NCBI RefSeq assembly: GCF_009557455.1
Contig: NZ_CP045651.1
Location: 2,955,768 to 3,019,767 of the forward strand
DNA length: 64,000 nt
Reading direction: 5' to 3'
From: Alistipes sp. dk3624
GTDB taxonomy: Bacteria > Bacteroidota > Bacteroidia > Bacteroidales > Rikenellaceae
A program made the position numbers and the translations under genes. How positions within the stretch are numbered: position 1 is the first letter of the stretch; each line of letters begins with the position of its first letter. Below are positions 46,685-55,786 of this stretch, piece after piece. The notes beneath the pieces were generated by a model. It was not told the origin of the DNA. It worked only from the letters and a program-made list of their open reading frames with translations, and did not search any database.

Positions 46685-47869
46685 ATGAAAGGATTAAGAA
46701 ATTTTATAGATAAGATCAAGCCGAACTTCGAAAAGGGCGGCAAGTTCGAAAAACTTCATTCGACGTTCGATGCTTTCGAGACGTTCCTGTTCGTACCGAA
46801 TCACGTAACCCGCAGCGGCAGCCATATCCGCGACAGCATCGACCTGAAACGGGTGATGATCGTGGTGGTCGTGGCATTGATGCCGGCTTTGCTGTTCGGG
46901 ATGTACAATACCGGATTGCAGCATTTCCGGGCCATCGGCGCGGGTGACGCTCCGTTCTGGACGTGTTTTTGGTTCGGTTTGCTGAAAGTGCTGCCGATCA
47001 TCATTGTCTCGTACGTGGTCGGTCTGGGGATCGAATTTATTTCGGCGCAGATTCGCCATCACGAGGTGAATGAAGGGTTTCTGGTCAGCGGAATGCTGAT
47101 TCCGCTGGTGATGCCGGTCGACGTGCCGCTGTGGATGGTGGCCGTTGCGACCGCTTTCGCCGTGATTATCGGCAAGGAAGTGTTCGGCGGTACCGGAATG
47201 AACATCTTCAACCCGGCCTTGCTGGCCCGGGCGTTTATTTTCTTCGCTTATACGCCCTATATTTCAGGCGAAAAGATCTGGATCGCCGGCCTGACCAAAG
47301 GCGAGGGCGTCGTAGACGGTTTTTCGGGGGCGACTCCGCTGGCCGATGCGGCGTCGGCCGTGCTGACCGGCTCGCAGCAGATACACTGGACGCAGGGCGG
47401 TCCGCTGGACTGGTTCCTCGGGACGATACCCGGATGTATCGGCGAGACTTCGACGCTGGCGATCCTGATCGGCGCGGCGATCCTGCTGTGGACGGGCATC
47501 GCCAGTTGGCGCGTGATGCTCAGCGTGTTTGCCGGCGGCTATCTGATGGGCTTGCTGTTCAACTTGATCGGCGCGAATGCCTACATGGATATTCCGGCAT
47601 ATTACCACCTGATTATCGGCGGGTTCGCCTTCGGTGCGGTCTTTATGGCGACCGATCCGGTGACCGGCAGCCAGACGAACGTCGGCAAGTACATTTACGG
47701 ATTCCTGATCGGGGTGATGGCGGTGCTGATCCGGGTGCTGAATCCCGGTTATCCGGAAGGCATGATGCTGTCGATCCTGTTTATGAACGCGGTGGCTCCG
47801 CTGATCGACTACTATGTGGTGCAAGCCAATATCCGTCGCCGGAACCGTCGTTTGAAATTAGCTAAATAG
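46685..47869 (+). CDS. nqrB: Na+-NQR subunit B
   Basis: NqrB is a membrane subunit carrying covalently bound FMN and riboflavin. The 394-residue protein has about ten membrane segments, the FMN-attachment motif SGATPLA around residue 217 (Thr) and the MATDPVTGSQT motif near 320. It lies 12 bases after nqrA. Confidence 0.97.
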   Translation: MKGLRNFIDKIKPNFEKGGKFEKLHSTFDAFETFLFVPNHVTRSGSHIRDSIDLKRVMIVVVVALMPALLFGMYNTGLQHFRAIGAGDAPFWTCFWFGLLKVLPIIIVSYVVGLGIEFISAQIRHHEVNEGFLVSGMLIPLVMPVDVPLWMVAVATAFAVIIGKEVFGGTGMNIFNPALLARAFIFFAYTPYISGEKIWIAGLTKGEGVVDGFSGATPLADAASAVLTGSQQIHWTQGGPLDWFLGTIPGCIGETSTLAILIGAAILLWTGIASWRVMLSVFAGGYLMGLLFNLIGANAYMDIPAYYHLIIGGFAFGAVFMATDPVTGSQTNVGKYIYGFLIGVMAVLIRVLNPGYPEGMMLSILFMNAVAPLIDYYVVQANIRRRNRRLKLAK

Positions 47870-47878
47870 AGTAGGGGT

Positions 47879-48661
47879 ATGAATAAGAACAGTAATACGT
47901 ATATTATCACTTATGCTTCGGTCATGGTGGTGATCGTGGCGGCGGTGCTCTCGTTTGCTTCGCTGTCGCTGAAAAATATTCAGGCCGAGAACGTGAGAAT
48001 CGAGAAAATGGGCGATATCCTGCGCTCGATCGGCGAAGGCGGCGATGCGGACAAGGCGCCGAACAAAGCGGCCTATATCAACGAGCAGTATAAAAAATAC
48101 ATTGTGGACAGTTATGCCGTCAACGTCGAAGGAGATAAGGTCGAAGGGGCGGACGCGTTCGCTCTGTTGACGAACCTGAAAGCCGAATACGACAAGCCGG
48201 CCGCCGAAAGGGAACTGCCCGTATTCGTCAGCAAAAACGACGAGGGGAGTGTCAGCTACGTGATCCCGGTTTGGGGCGCCGGACTTTGGGGGCCGGTCTG
48301 GGGGTATGTCGCGCTGGCGGACAACTGGGACACGGTCGAAGGTATCGTATTCGACCACAAGAGCGAAACGCCGGGGCTGGGCGCCGAAATTTCGACTGCG
48401 CAGTTCCAGGCTCAGTTCAAAGGGAAACAGATTCTCAAGGACGGTAAAGTCGTGGCGATCCGCCTGCAGAAAGGCGGCGCGCAACAGGGCGATCCTTATG
48501 CGGTGGATGCCGTTTCGGGCGGTACGCTGACCAGTATCGGCGTCGAGAACATGCTGAAAAGCTGCCTCGGCGATTATGACGCCTATATCCGGAAACAGCT
48601 TGCGGCGTCTCCGGGTAAAACGGCGGAAGTAGTAACCAATAATTCGGAAAACAATGAGTAG
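47879..48661 (+). CDS. nqrC: Na+-NQR subunit C
   Basis: NqrC carries a second covalent FMN on the outer side of the membrane. The 260-residue protein has one N-terminal membrane helix (TYIITYASVMVVIVAAVLSF) and the flavinylation motif DAVSGGTLTSIGVENML near residue 215. Its stop overlaps the nqrD start by eight bases. Confidence 0.96.
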   Translation: MNKNSNTYIITYASVMVVIVAAVLSFASLSLKNIQAENVRIEKMGDILRSIGEGGDADKAPNKAAYINEQYKKYIVDSYAVNVEGDKVEGADAFALLTNLKAEYDKPAAERELPVFVSKNDEGSVSYVIPVWGAGLWGPVWGYVALADNWDTVEGIVFDHKSETPGLGAEISTAQFQAQFKGKQILKDGKVVAIRLQKGGAQQGDPYAVDAVSGGTLTSIGVENMLKSCLGDYDAYIRKQLAASPGKTAEVVTNNSENNE

Positions 48662-49304
48662 CCAGGAAAAAGAGCCGATTTTTTCGGTTAAGAATTTGAA
48701 GTTGCTGACCTCGCCGTTCGGTCAGAACAACCCGATCACGGTGCAGATACTGGGTATCTGTTCGGCGCTGGCGGTCACGGCGAAATTGAAACCCGCTTTC
48801 GTGATGGCGTTGTCGGTAATCGTCGTCACCGGGTTTTCGAGTCTGATTATTTCATTGATCCGCAAAGGGATTCCGTCGCGGATCCGGATCATCGTGCAGT
48901 TGGTCGTCGTGGCCGCGCTGGTGATTCTGGTGGATCAGGTGCTCAAGGCGTTCGTTTACGACGTCAGCAAACAGCTTTCGGTGTTTGTCGGGCTGATTAT
49001 TACCAACTGTATCATCATGGGGCGGATCGAGGCGTTTGCGCTGGGTAACAAACCCTGGGCGTCGTTCCTCGACGGTATAGGCAACGGCCTGGGATACGGG
49101 CTGATCCTCGTGATCCTCGGCTTTGTCCGCGAGTTGCTGGGATCGGGCAGCATCTGGGGGTATCCCATTTTCGAGAAGCTCGGGCTTTACAGCGTAGGTT
49201 ACGTCAACAACGGTCTGATGATCCTGCCGCCGATGGCGTTGATCTGCGTCGGCCTGATTATCTGGGTGCAGCGCAGCCGTAACAAGAACCTGATCGAGAA
49301 ATAA
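48654..49304 (+). CDS. nqrD: Na+-NQR subunit D
   Basis: NqrD is a polytopic subunit that, with NqrE, forms the symmetric membrane core. The 216-residue protein has six hydrophobic segments and the conserved LGICSALAVTAKLKPAFVM and LIITNCIIMGRIEAFA stretches; the Cys in TNCI is a family ligand for an intramembrane Fe-S centre. Confidence 0.96.
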   Translation: MSSQEKEPIFSVKNLKLLTSPFGQNNPITVQILGICSALAVTAKLKPAFVMALSVIVVTGFSSLIISLIRKGIPSRIRIIVQLVVVAALVILVDQVLKAFVYDVSKQLSVFVGLIITNCIIMGRIEAFALGNKPWASFLDGIGNGLGYGLILVILGFVRELLGSGSIWGYPIFEKLGLYSVGYVNNGLMILPPMALICVGLIIWVQRSRNKNLIEK

Positions 49305-49319
49305 TAAAGCGAAGCACGT

Positions 49320-49952
49320 ATGGAAAACATTATCAGCATATTCGTAAGGTCTATCTTCATAGACAACATGGTGTTCGCGTTCTTTTTCGGCATGTGTTCG
49401 TACATTGCCGTCAGCAAGAGCGTCAAAACCGCGATGGGACTCGGTATCGCCGTTATCTTCGTGATGGTGATGACCGTGCCGATCAATTACCTGCTCAACG
49501 AGTTTATCCTTTCTCCGGGAGCCCTCGGCTGGATAAATCCGGCTTACGGGCCGGGCGGCGAGAGCGAGATCGACCTGAGCTTCCTCAGTTTCATCGTTTT
49601 TATCGCCGTGATCGCGTCGTTCGTGCAGTTGGTCGAAATGGTGGTCGAGAAATTCGCGCCGGCATTGTACAATCAGTTGGGAATTTTCCTGCCGCTGATC
49701 GCGGTGAACTGCGCGATCATGGGCGGTTCGCTGTTCATGCAGGAGCGCGATTACGCTTCTCTGGGCGAAGCTACCGCGTTCGCGGCCGGTTCGGGGATCG
49801 GCTGGTGGCTGGCGATCATTCTGATGGCCGCTATCCGCGAGAGGCTGTCTTATTCGAACATTCCCGCCCCGCTGCGCGGCGCCGGGATTACGTTCATCCT
49901 GACCGGCCTGATGGGGATCGCCTTCATGACGTTCATGGGGATTCAGTTGTAA
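49320..49952 (+). CDS. nqrE: Na+-NQR subunit E
   Basis: NqrE is the inverted-topology partner of NqrD. The 210-residue protein has six hydrophobic segments with the cysteine motifs FGMCSYIAVSKSV near residue 25 and IAVNCAIMGGSLFM near 120, matching the conserved intramembrane metal ligands. Confidence 0.97.
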   Translation: MENIISIFVRSIFIDNMVFAFFFGMCSYIAVSKSVKTAMGLGIAVIFVMVMTVPINYLLNEFILSPGALGWINPAYGPGGESEIDLSFLSFIVFIAVIASFVQLVEMVVEKFAPALYNQLGIFLPLIAVNCAIMGGSLFMQERDYASLGEATAFAAGSGIGWWLAIILMAAIRERLSYSNIPAPLRGAGITFILTGLMGIAFMTFMGIQL

Positions 49953-49974
49953 ACCGTAAAATAGTGAAATAGAG

Positions 49975-51219
49975 ATGGGATTATCAATCATTATAGCGAT
50001 CGTAGCATTCCTGGTAGTAACCTTGATCCTGGTGGCGTTGCTGCTGTATGCCAAGGCGAAACTGACCCCTTCGGGAGAGGTTAAAATCGATATTAACGAC
50101 GGCGAAAAATCATTGACTGTGGAACCCGGCAGTACGTTGCTGTCGACGCTCGGCAACAACGGCATATTCCTGCCTTCGGCTTGCGGAGGCGGCGGTTCGT
50201 GCGGCATGTGCAAATGTCAGGTGCTCGAAGGCGGCGGCGATATCCTACCGACCGAGGTGAACTTTTTCACCCGTAAGCAACAGGCCGAGAAGTGGCGCCT
50301 CGGATGCCAGGTAAAAGTGAAGGAAAACCTGAAAATCAAGGTGCCCGAAGCTGTCCTGGGCGTTAAAAAATGGGAGTGCGAAGTGGTGTCGAACCACAAC
50401 GTGGCCACCTTTATCAAGGAGTTCGTCGTGAAGTTGCCCGAAGGCGAACATCTGAAATTCCGCTCGGGCGGTTATATCCAGATCGACATTCCGAAATACG
50501 ACGAGATCAAGTTCAGCGATTTCGACATCGAACAGGAATACCATGAGGACTGGGATCACATGAAGATGTGGGGGCTGGTTACGAAAAATCCGGAGCCGAC
50601 GTTCCGCGCTTATTCGATGGCTAACCATCCGGCCGAAGGGAATATCATCATGCTGAATATCCGTATCGCCACGCCGCCCTGGGATCGGGCCGCAGGGGCT
50701 TTTATGAAGGTGAACCCGGGAATTTGTTCGTCGTATATTTTCTCGCGCAAGCCGGGCGACAAGGTGACGATTTCGGGACCCTACGGCGAATTCTTCGTGA
50801 AGGATACTCCGAACGAAAAAATGTTTATCGGCGGCGGCGCCGGTATGGCGCCGATGCGCTCGCATATCTTCCATTTGTTCAAGACCGAGAAAATCGACAC
50901 TCCTGTAACATTCTGGTACGGGGCGCGTTCTAAGCGTGAAATTTTCTACGAGGAGCAGTTCGAGGAGATCGAAAAAGAATTCCCGAACTTTAAGTTCCAC
51001 ATCGCGCTGTCGGAGCCGAAGGAAGAGGATAACTGGAAAGGCTACACCGGATTTATTCACCAGGTTATTTTCGAAAATTACCTGAAGAATCACGACGCGC
51101 CGGAAGATATCGAATACTACCTGTGCGGACCGCCGATGATGACGGCCGCAATGACCAAGATGCTCGACGGACTCGGCGTGCCGGAAGAGAATATTATGTA
51201 CGATAACTTCGGGGCTTAA
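49975..51219 (+). CDS. nqrF: Na+-NQR subunit F, NADH dehydrogenase
   Basis: NqrF takes electrons from NADH. The 414-residue protein has an N-terminal membrane helix, a [2Fe-2S] ferredoxin domain with ligands in SACGGGGSCGMCKC near residues 63-76 and a later Cys in RLGCQV, an FAD domain (RAYSMANHPAEG) and an NADH-binding domain (GGGAGMAPMRSH, LCGPPMM). It closes the operon. Confidence 0.97.
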   Translation: MGLSIIIAIVAFLVVTLILVALLLYAKAKLTPSGEVKIDINDGEKSLTVEPGSTLLSTLGNNGIFLPSACGGGGSCGMCKCQVLEGGGDILPTEVNFFTRKQQAEKWRLGCQVKVKENLKIKVPEAVLGVKKWECEVVSNHNVATFIKEFVVKLPEGEHLKFRSGGYIQIDIPKYDEIKFSDFDIEQEYHEDWDHMKMWGLVTKNPEPTFRAYSMANHPAEGNIIMLNIRIATPPWDRAAGAFMKVNPGICSSYIFSRKPGDKVTISGPYGEFFVKDTPNEKMFIGGGAGMAPMRSHIFHLFKTEKIDTPVTFWYGARSKREIFYEEQFEEIEKEFPNFKFHIALSEPKEEDNWKGYTGFIHQVIFENYLKNHDAPEDIEYYLCGPPMMTAAMTKMLDGLGVPEENIMYDNFGA

Positions 51220-51241
51220 TGTCCGGAAGGCGTTTGAACTG

Positions 51242-51278
51242 GAAGGCTGCCGGCGGTTGTTTATCGCCGGCAGCCTTC
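51242..51278 (+). terminator. Hairpin after nqrF
   Basis: Arms GAAGGCTGCCGGCG (51242-51255) and CGCCGGCAGCCTTC (51265-51278) are perfect, but only GTATAAAT follows, so read-through into the C26 gene is possible. Confidence 0.6.
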
Positions 51279-51298
51279 GTATAAATCGAGGGATTATT

Positions 51299-52084
51299 AT
51301 GAAACGATTTTTAGGATTGTTTATCGTCGGGTTCTGCTCGGTGCTCTGCGCCTGCGGCTCCCGGCCGGAATCGCGGGTTCCGGTGATCGGAATTTCCGAT
51401 TTTTGCAACGGAGGCACGGTGACCGTGTCGCGCACCTATTTCGATGCGGTATTGCGGGCCGGGGGAGTCCCCGTGTTGATTCCGCTGATCGGGGACGAAC
51501 AGAAGCTGGACGGACTGTTGCAGTCGATCGACGGACTGATTCTGACCGGCGGCGGCGATGTCGATCCCGCCTATTTCGGCGAGGAGCCGTCTCCGCATCT
51601 CGGGCATGTCAATGCGCCGCGCGATACGTTCGATTTCAGGCTGATCGAACTGGCCGCCCGACATAAGATCCCGGTGCTGGGCATTTGCCGCGGAATACAG
51701 ATGATCAACGTGGCCTTCGGCGGAACGCTGTATCAGGATTTGCCGTCGGAATATGCCGATACTTCGGTGTGTCACATGCAGGCGGTGCCGGGGTACGTAC
51801 CGACGCATACCGTGCGTGTCGAGAAAGGCTCGTTTGTTGCAGTGGCGACCGGTATGGATACGTTGCGGACGAACAGTTTCCACCATCAGGCCGTCAAACG
51901 GGTGGCCGATGGATTCCGTGTGGCCGCTACGGCGACGGACGGCGTGGTCGAGGCGATCGAGGACCCGGACAGGGGGGTCTTCGGTACGCAGTTCCATCCG
52001 GAGGATCATACGGTCGCCGGGGATACCGTGATGGTGAAATTTTTTGAATTTCTGGTTCGCGAAGCGGGCAAAAAAGCCCGTTGA
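51299..52084 (+). CDS. Class-I glutamine amidotransferase (C26 gamma-glutamyl hydrolase) lipoprotein
   Basis: The ATG at 51299 gives a 261-residue protein with a signal ending in a possible lipobox (SVLCACGSRPE); an upstream TTG lies inside the terminator hairpin and is unlikely. The C26 domain has LILTGGGDVDPAYFGEE, the nucleophile Cys in VLGICRGIQMINVAFGG and the His-Glu pair in GTQFHPEDH. The family includes PuuD-type gamma-glutamyl-GABA hydrolases, but export suggests it acts on extracellular gamma-glutamyl peptides. Confidence 0.88.
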   Translation: MKRFLGLFIVGFCSVLCACGSRPESRVPVIGISDFCNGGTVTVSRTYFDAVLRAGGVPVLIPLIGDEQKLDGLLQSIDGLILTGGGDVDPAYFGEEPSPHLGHVNAPRDTFDFRLIELAARHKIPVLGICRGIQMINVAFGGTLYQDLPSEYADTSVCHMQAVPGYVPTHTVRVEKGSFVAVATGMDTLRTNSFHHQAVKRVADGFRVAATATDGVVEAIEDPDRGVFGTQFHPEDHTVAGDTVMVKFFEFLVREAGKKAR

Positions 52085-52109
52085 TCCGCGGGCGTTAAAA
52101 AATGATACG

Positions 52110-53591
52110 ATGAAAATTCTGACAGGATCGCAGATACGCGAGGCCGACCAGTATACGATCGAACACGAACCGATCGAGAGTCTCGCGCTGATGGAACGGG
52201 CTTCGGAAGTGATCGCCCAGTGGATTTGCAACAACATTCCGCAGGAGCAGCCTTTGGCTTTTTTTATCGGAAAAGGAAACAACGGCGGAGACGGCCTGGC
52301 GGTTGCGCGCATGTTGCACAACGTGGGGTATTCCTGTTCCGTGTACGTTTTGTTCGATAAGCGGCAACTGTCGGTCGAGTGCCGCTACAACCTCGAACGG
52401 CTGCCGCACGGCGTGCGGGTGCAGGGCATGGATCGGGTGGAAGTTGCCGAGGATGCGGTGGCGATCGACGCTTTGCTCGGTACGGGCGTCCGCGGCGGGC
52501 TCTCGGAGCCTGTTCGCGGCGCGATCGCCCTTGTCAACGGGCTCGGCTGCCGGGTGATTTCGATCGACCTGCCTTCGGGAATGTTGTCCGAATACGGCAA
52601 TGCGGGGCGCGAGATCGTGTATGCCGACGTTACGCTGACGCTGGAGTTCCCGAAGCTGGCGCTGTTGCTGTCCGAGGCGGGGGAGGCTGCCGGCGAAATC
52701 GTTATTCTGCCGATCGAACTGGACGAGAACTATAAACGACAGGCACGGTCGCCGTATTATTATGCGGACGGTCGGTACGTATCGGAACTGGTATTGCCCC
52801 GTAGCCGTTTTGCCCACAAAGGAACCTATGGGCACGCCTTGCTGGTTTGCGGCTCGCAGGGCATGATGGGGGCTGCCGTATTGGCGACAGGGGCCGCGCT
52901 GCGTTCCGGATGCGGATTGGTGACGGCGCATGTTCCTGCCGAAGAACGGTTCGTTCTGCATACGTCCTGCCCGTCGGCGCTGGTCAGCGGCGATCCGATG
53001 TCCGTGTTCTCCCGGTTGCCGGACGATATGACGAAGTACGCCGCCGTAGGGATCGGCAGCGGGGTGGGGAAGCACGACTTGTCCGTGCGGGCTTTCGAGG
53101 CGTTGTTGTCGTGCGGGATGCCGATGGTGATCGATGCCGATGCGTTGAATATGTTGGCGGCACGTCCCGAATTGGCCGGGTCGATGCCTCCGGGATGCGT
53201 ACTGACTCCCCATTTGGGCGAATTGCGCCGCTTGGTCGGAACGTGGAACGACGATCAAGACCGAATCGAAAAGGTGAGGACGTTCGCGGCGCGCTACGGA
53301 TGCTGTATGGTCGTGAAAGGAGCGCATACGATGGTCTGCTCTCCGGACGGACAGCTTTATTTCAATGCGACGGGGAATCCGGGAATGGCCAAAGGAGGCA
53401 GCGGCGACGTGCTGACCGGCTATATCGCGGGACTGCTGGCGCGGGGATACGAACCGCTGTCGGCGGCTTTGCTCGGCGTGTATGTCCACGGCGCGGCCGG
53501 CGATAAGGCTGCGGCCTATTACGGACAGGAGGGTATGAATGCCGCCGACCTGATCGATTTTTTGGGAGAGGCTTTGGCTGAGATTCAATAG
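52110..53591 (+). CDS. nnr: Bifunctional NAD(P)H-hydrate epimerase/dehydratase
   Basis: Nnr repairs damaged NAD(P)H hydrates. From the ATG at 52110 the protein has 493 residues: an N-terminal YjeF epimerase domain (GKGNNGGDGLAVARML near residue 55, AIDALLGTGVRGGLSEP) and a C-terminal ribokinase-like dehydratase domain (GAHTMVCSPDG, MAKGGSGDVLTGYIAGLLA near 430). Upstream in-frame codons overlap the previous gene and are not needed. Confidence 0.95.
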   Translation: MKILTGSQIREADQYTIEHEPIESLALMERASEVIAQWICNNIPQEQPLAFFIGKGNNGGDGLAVARMLHNVGYSCSVYVLFDKRQLSVECRYNLERLPHGVRVQGMDRVEVAEDAVAIDALLGTGVRGGLSEPVRGAIALVNGLGCRVISIDLPSGMLSEYGNAGREIVYADVTLTLEFPKLALLLSEAGEAAGEIVILPIELDENYKRQARSPYYYADGRYVSELVLPRSRFAHKGTYGHALLVCGSQGMMGAAVLATGAALRSGCGLVTAHVPAEERFVLHTSCPSALVSGDPMSVFSRLPDDMTKYAAVGIGSGVGKHDLSVRAFEALLSCGMPMVIDADALNMLAARPELAGSMPPGCVLTPHLGELRRLVGTWNDDQDRIEKVRTFAARYGCCMVVKGAHTMVCSPDGQLYFNATGNPGMAKGGSGDVLTGYIAGLLARGYEPLSAALLGVYVHGAAGDKAAAYYGQEGMNAADLIDFLGEALAEIQ

Positions 53592-53598
53592 TTTTTAT

Positions 53599-53606
53599 TA
53601 CCTTTG
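53599..53606 (+). promoter_or_regulatory. Promoter -7 box for the 94-residue protein gene
   Basis: TACCTTTG, 26 bases before the ATG at 53632. Confidence 0.5.
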
Positions 53607-53631
53607 TACAATCATTAAAAAACAATAGGTT

Positions 53632-53916
53632 ATGGCAAGTCTCAGAGGAATTAAAAACGATATCGATTACCTGGTGAGCGAGGTGATCTCGGATTGTTAC
53701 ATGGCTCTTTATTTCAACGATCAGAGCAAACGCGAGGGGATCGTCGCCGTCATCGAGGAGGCGGTCGATTTCCGTAACGAGATGATCCATCGGGCCAATC
53801 ATCCGGCCGATAAACAGAATAAAAGTCTGGTGAAGAAACATTACGCGCAGATGCGCCGGGATATGATGACCCGCATCGACGCCCTGTTCGGGAAGCTGAG
53901 CGATATCTGTAAATAA
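53632..53916 (+). CDS. Small conserved helical protein of unknown function
   Basis: A 94-residue protein with no signal peptide, starting MASLRGIKNDIDYLVSEVISDCY. It is predicted all-helical, with heptad-like spacing, and resembles small proteins of unknown function that I recall in many Bacteroidetes genomes. It has its own promoter and a strong terminator, so it is probably an independently expressed cytosolic protein. No catalytic motif is visible. Confidence 0.8.
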   Translation: MASLRGIKNDIDYLVSEVISDCYMALYFNDQSKREGIVAVIEEAVDFRNEMIHRANHPADKQNKSLVKKHYAQMRRDMMTRIDALFGKLSDICK

Positions 53917-53957
53917 CAGAAATTTCAGGCCGTTTTGCAGGCGGCCCGTATTTATCC

Positions 53958-53986
53958 TCCGTCCGGGTTGTCCGGACGGATTTTTT
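53958..53986 (+). terminator. Terminator after the 94-residue protein gene
   Basis: Arms TCCGTCCGG (53958-53966) and CCGGACGGA (53972-53980) are followed by TTTTTT. Confidence 0.8.
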
Positions 53987-54743
53987 ATGACCGCGCGTTC
54001 GGGTGTTTCGCCAGCACGGTGTGCGGAACGTCTCCGTGGGAGACGATCTGTATCGGGCAGTTGTAATTGTGCAGTTGTTCCGCCGTAATGATGTTCGAAT
54101 CGTGTCTGTGTACGCGACGGTTGACGCAGACGATCGATCTGACGTAACTTGAGATCGTTCCCAGGTCGTGGGAAACCATTACGATCGCCATTTTTTCGTT
54201 GAAACGCTTCAGTAGCAAGTACAACTCTTTTTCGAACTGGTTGTCGACGAAATTGGTCGGTTCGTCGAGAATCAGCAGTTCCGGGTCGGAGATCAGGGCG
54301 CGGCACAGCAACGTGCGCTGTATCTGTCCGCCGGACAGAGTCCCGATCGGTTTCCGGGCGATCTCTTCGATCCGGCAGGTGTGCAGCAGTTCGTCGGCTT
54401 TTTGCCGATCCTCGGCAGTGTACCGGCCGAGCAGTCGCTTCCTGGCCTGTAAACCCGATAGAACCACCTCCCGTACGGAGATCGGGAACGATTTGTCGAT
54501 CTCGGATATCTGGGGCAGGTATCCGATCCGCCGGCATCCCCGGTTTTCGATCTCCGGGGCGTAAATGACCTCGCCGGAGTAGGGAACCGCCTTCAGGATA
54601 GCTTTTACCAACGTGGTTTTACCGCCTCCGTTCGGGCCGATCACTCCGATGAAATCGTCGTTCCGGATATCCAGGTCGACGTCGGTCAGTACCGGAACCT
54701 TGTCGTAGCTGACCGACACGTGATGCAGGGATACCAGTTTCAT
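53985..54743 (-). CDS. znuC: Metal (zinc-type) ABC transporter ATP-binding protein
   Basis: This is the ATPase of a zinc/manganese-type importer. From the ATG at 54743 the protein has 252 residues with Walker A GPNGGGKTT near residue 38, the signature LSGGQIQRTLLCRAL, Walker B LLILDEPTNFVD and a switch His in MVSHDLGTIS. The longer open frame upstream is only the shadow of znuA. It overlaps the znuA stop by four bases (ATGA). No permease gene is nearby. Confidence 0.9.
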   Translation of the reverse strand: MKLVSLHHVSVSYDKVPVLTDVDLDIRNDDFIGVIGPNGGGKTTLVKAILKAVPYSGEVIYAPEIENRGCRRIGYLPQISEIDKSFPISVREVVLSGLQARKRLLGRYTAEDRQKADELLHTCRIEEIARKPIGTLSGGQIQRTLLCRALISDPELLILDEPTNFVDNQFEKELYLLLKRFNEKMAIVMVSHDLGTISSYVRSIVCVNRRVHRHDSNIITAEQLHNYNCPIQIVSHGDVPHTVLAKHPNARS

Positions 54744-55600
54744 GGGTTCGCTATTAATTGGGCGATATGCAGTATATTGTCGGTGACGTTTCCGTCCAGC
54801 GGGTCGATCGCTACCGCTTCGAGTCCCAGTTCGGCGGCGATCGCATCGACCGTATTTTTGCTGAACTGCCGTTGGAAGAATACCTTCCCGATTCCGGAAT
54901 TGCGGCCGGTTTCGATCAGGTTGCGGAGGTGCGCCGCCGAAGGCTCTTTCCCTTCGTTTTCGAGTGGAATTTGCGTCAGTCCGTAATCGTGCGCCAGGTA
55001 GGTCAGCGCCGGATGGAAGATCATAAAGGCGGTTTGCCGTCCGGCGAAAGTCTCTTGCAATGCGCGGTCCAGTGAATCCAATTGCCGGTCGAAACGTTCG
55101 TAACCGGCTTTGTATTCGACCGAGTCGGGATATAGTTCCGACAGTTGACCGTAGACGTTCTCTGCCATGATTTTCAGGCATTTCGGAGAGAGCCAGATAT
55201 GGGGATCGGTTCCGTGTCCGTGATCGTGCGCTTCGTGCCCGCAGGTTCCTGCCAGCAACGGGACGTTTTCTGAGGTATTGATAACCCGGACGCTCGGCAT
55301 ATTCTCGCGGATGGCGTTTTCCAGGTTGCGTTCGAAATCGATCAGGCCGATATCGATGTATGCCAATGAATTGGCTACCTGCTTCATCTGCTCGGGCGTC
55401 GGCTCGTAGGTTTCGGGACTCGATCCGGGAGGAACCAGCACCCGGATGTCGAAATCGTTTCCGGCGATCTGTTCGGTAACGTAGCGCAGCGGTTCGATGC
55501 TGACTGTGATCCCTTTTTGCGGAGCGTTGTCGGGTGCAGTACAGGAATACATGCAGATTGTTGCGCAAATGATTGATATGTAATATTTTAATTGTTTCAT
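54740..55600 (-). CDS. znuA: Zinc ABC transporter substrate-binding lipoprotein
   Basis: This binding protein delivers zinc to the ABC importer. The ATG at 55600 gives 286 residues with an SPII signal ending CMYSC; upstream in-frame codons lie before the TATTTTTG box at 55655-55662. The A-1-type fold shows ISIEPLRYVTEQIAG, VPPGSSPETYEPTPEQM, a His-rich loop CGHEAHDHGHGTDPHIWLSP (metal ligands near residues 110-130) and FHPALTYLAHDYGL. It is the first gene of a two-gene unit with znuC. Confidence 0.9.
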   Translation of the reverse strand: MKQLKYYISIICATICMYSCTAPDNAPQKGITVSIEPLRYVTEQIAGNDFDIRVLVPPGSSPETYEPTPEQMKQVANSLAYIDIGLIDFERNLENAIRENMPSVRVINTSENVPLLAGTCGHEAHDHGHGTDPHIWLSPKCLKIMAENVYGQLSELYPDSVEYKAGYERFDRQLDSLDRALQETFAGRQTAFMIFHPALTYLAHDYGLTQIPLENEGKEPSAAHLRNLIETGRNSGIGKVFFQRQFSKNTVDAIAAELGLEAVAIDPLDGNVTDNILHIAQLIANP

Positions 55601-55654
55601 TCGATGCGGTTTAATAAAAGAGGGTTTATTGTCATAACCTCTGCATATGTCGTG

Positions 55655-55662
55655 CAAAAATA
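55655..55662 (-). promoter_or_regulatory. Promoter -7 box for znuA-znuC
   Basis: TATTTTTG on the minus strand, 55 bases before the znuA ATG. No clear Zur-type palindrome was recognised. Confidence 0.5.
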
Positions 55663-55786
55663 GGGAATTTATCGGTATGCGCCCAATGAAAACGGGTCGG
55701 AATCGCACAATTCCTGCGCCGAAAATCTGTCGTTTTCCGGTAAGGAGCAGAACTGCCGAAAGGTTTTTGTTTCCGGGCGTTCCGTT

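Noticed and set aside
48852..50213. 453-residue minus-strand open frame across nqrD to nqrF
   Set aside because: Antisense to the nqr genes; composition is His/Arg/Asp-rich with no domain.
54744..55568. Long extension of the znuC frame
   Set aside because: It is the out-of-frame shadow of znuA; the ATG at 54743 overlaps the znuA stop as expected for coupled genes.
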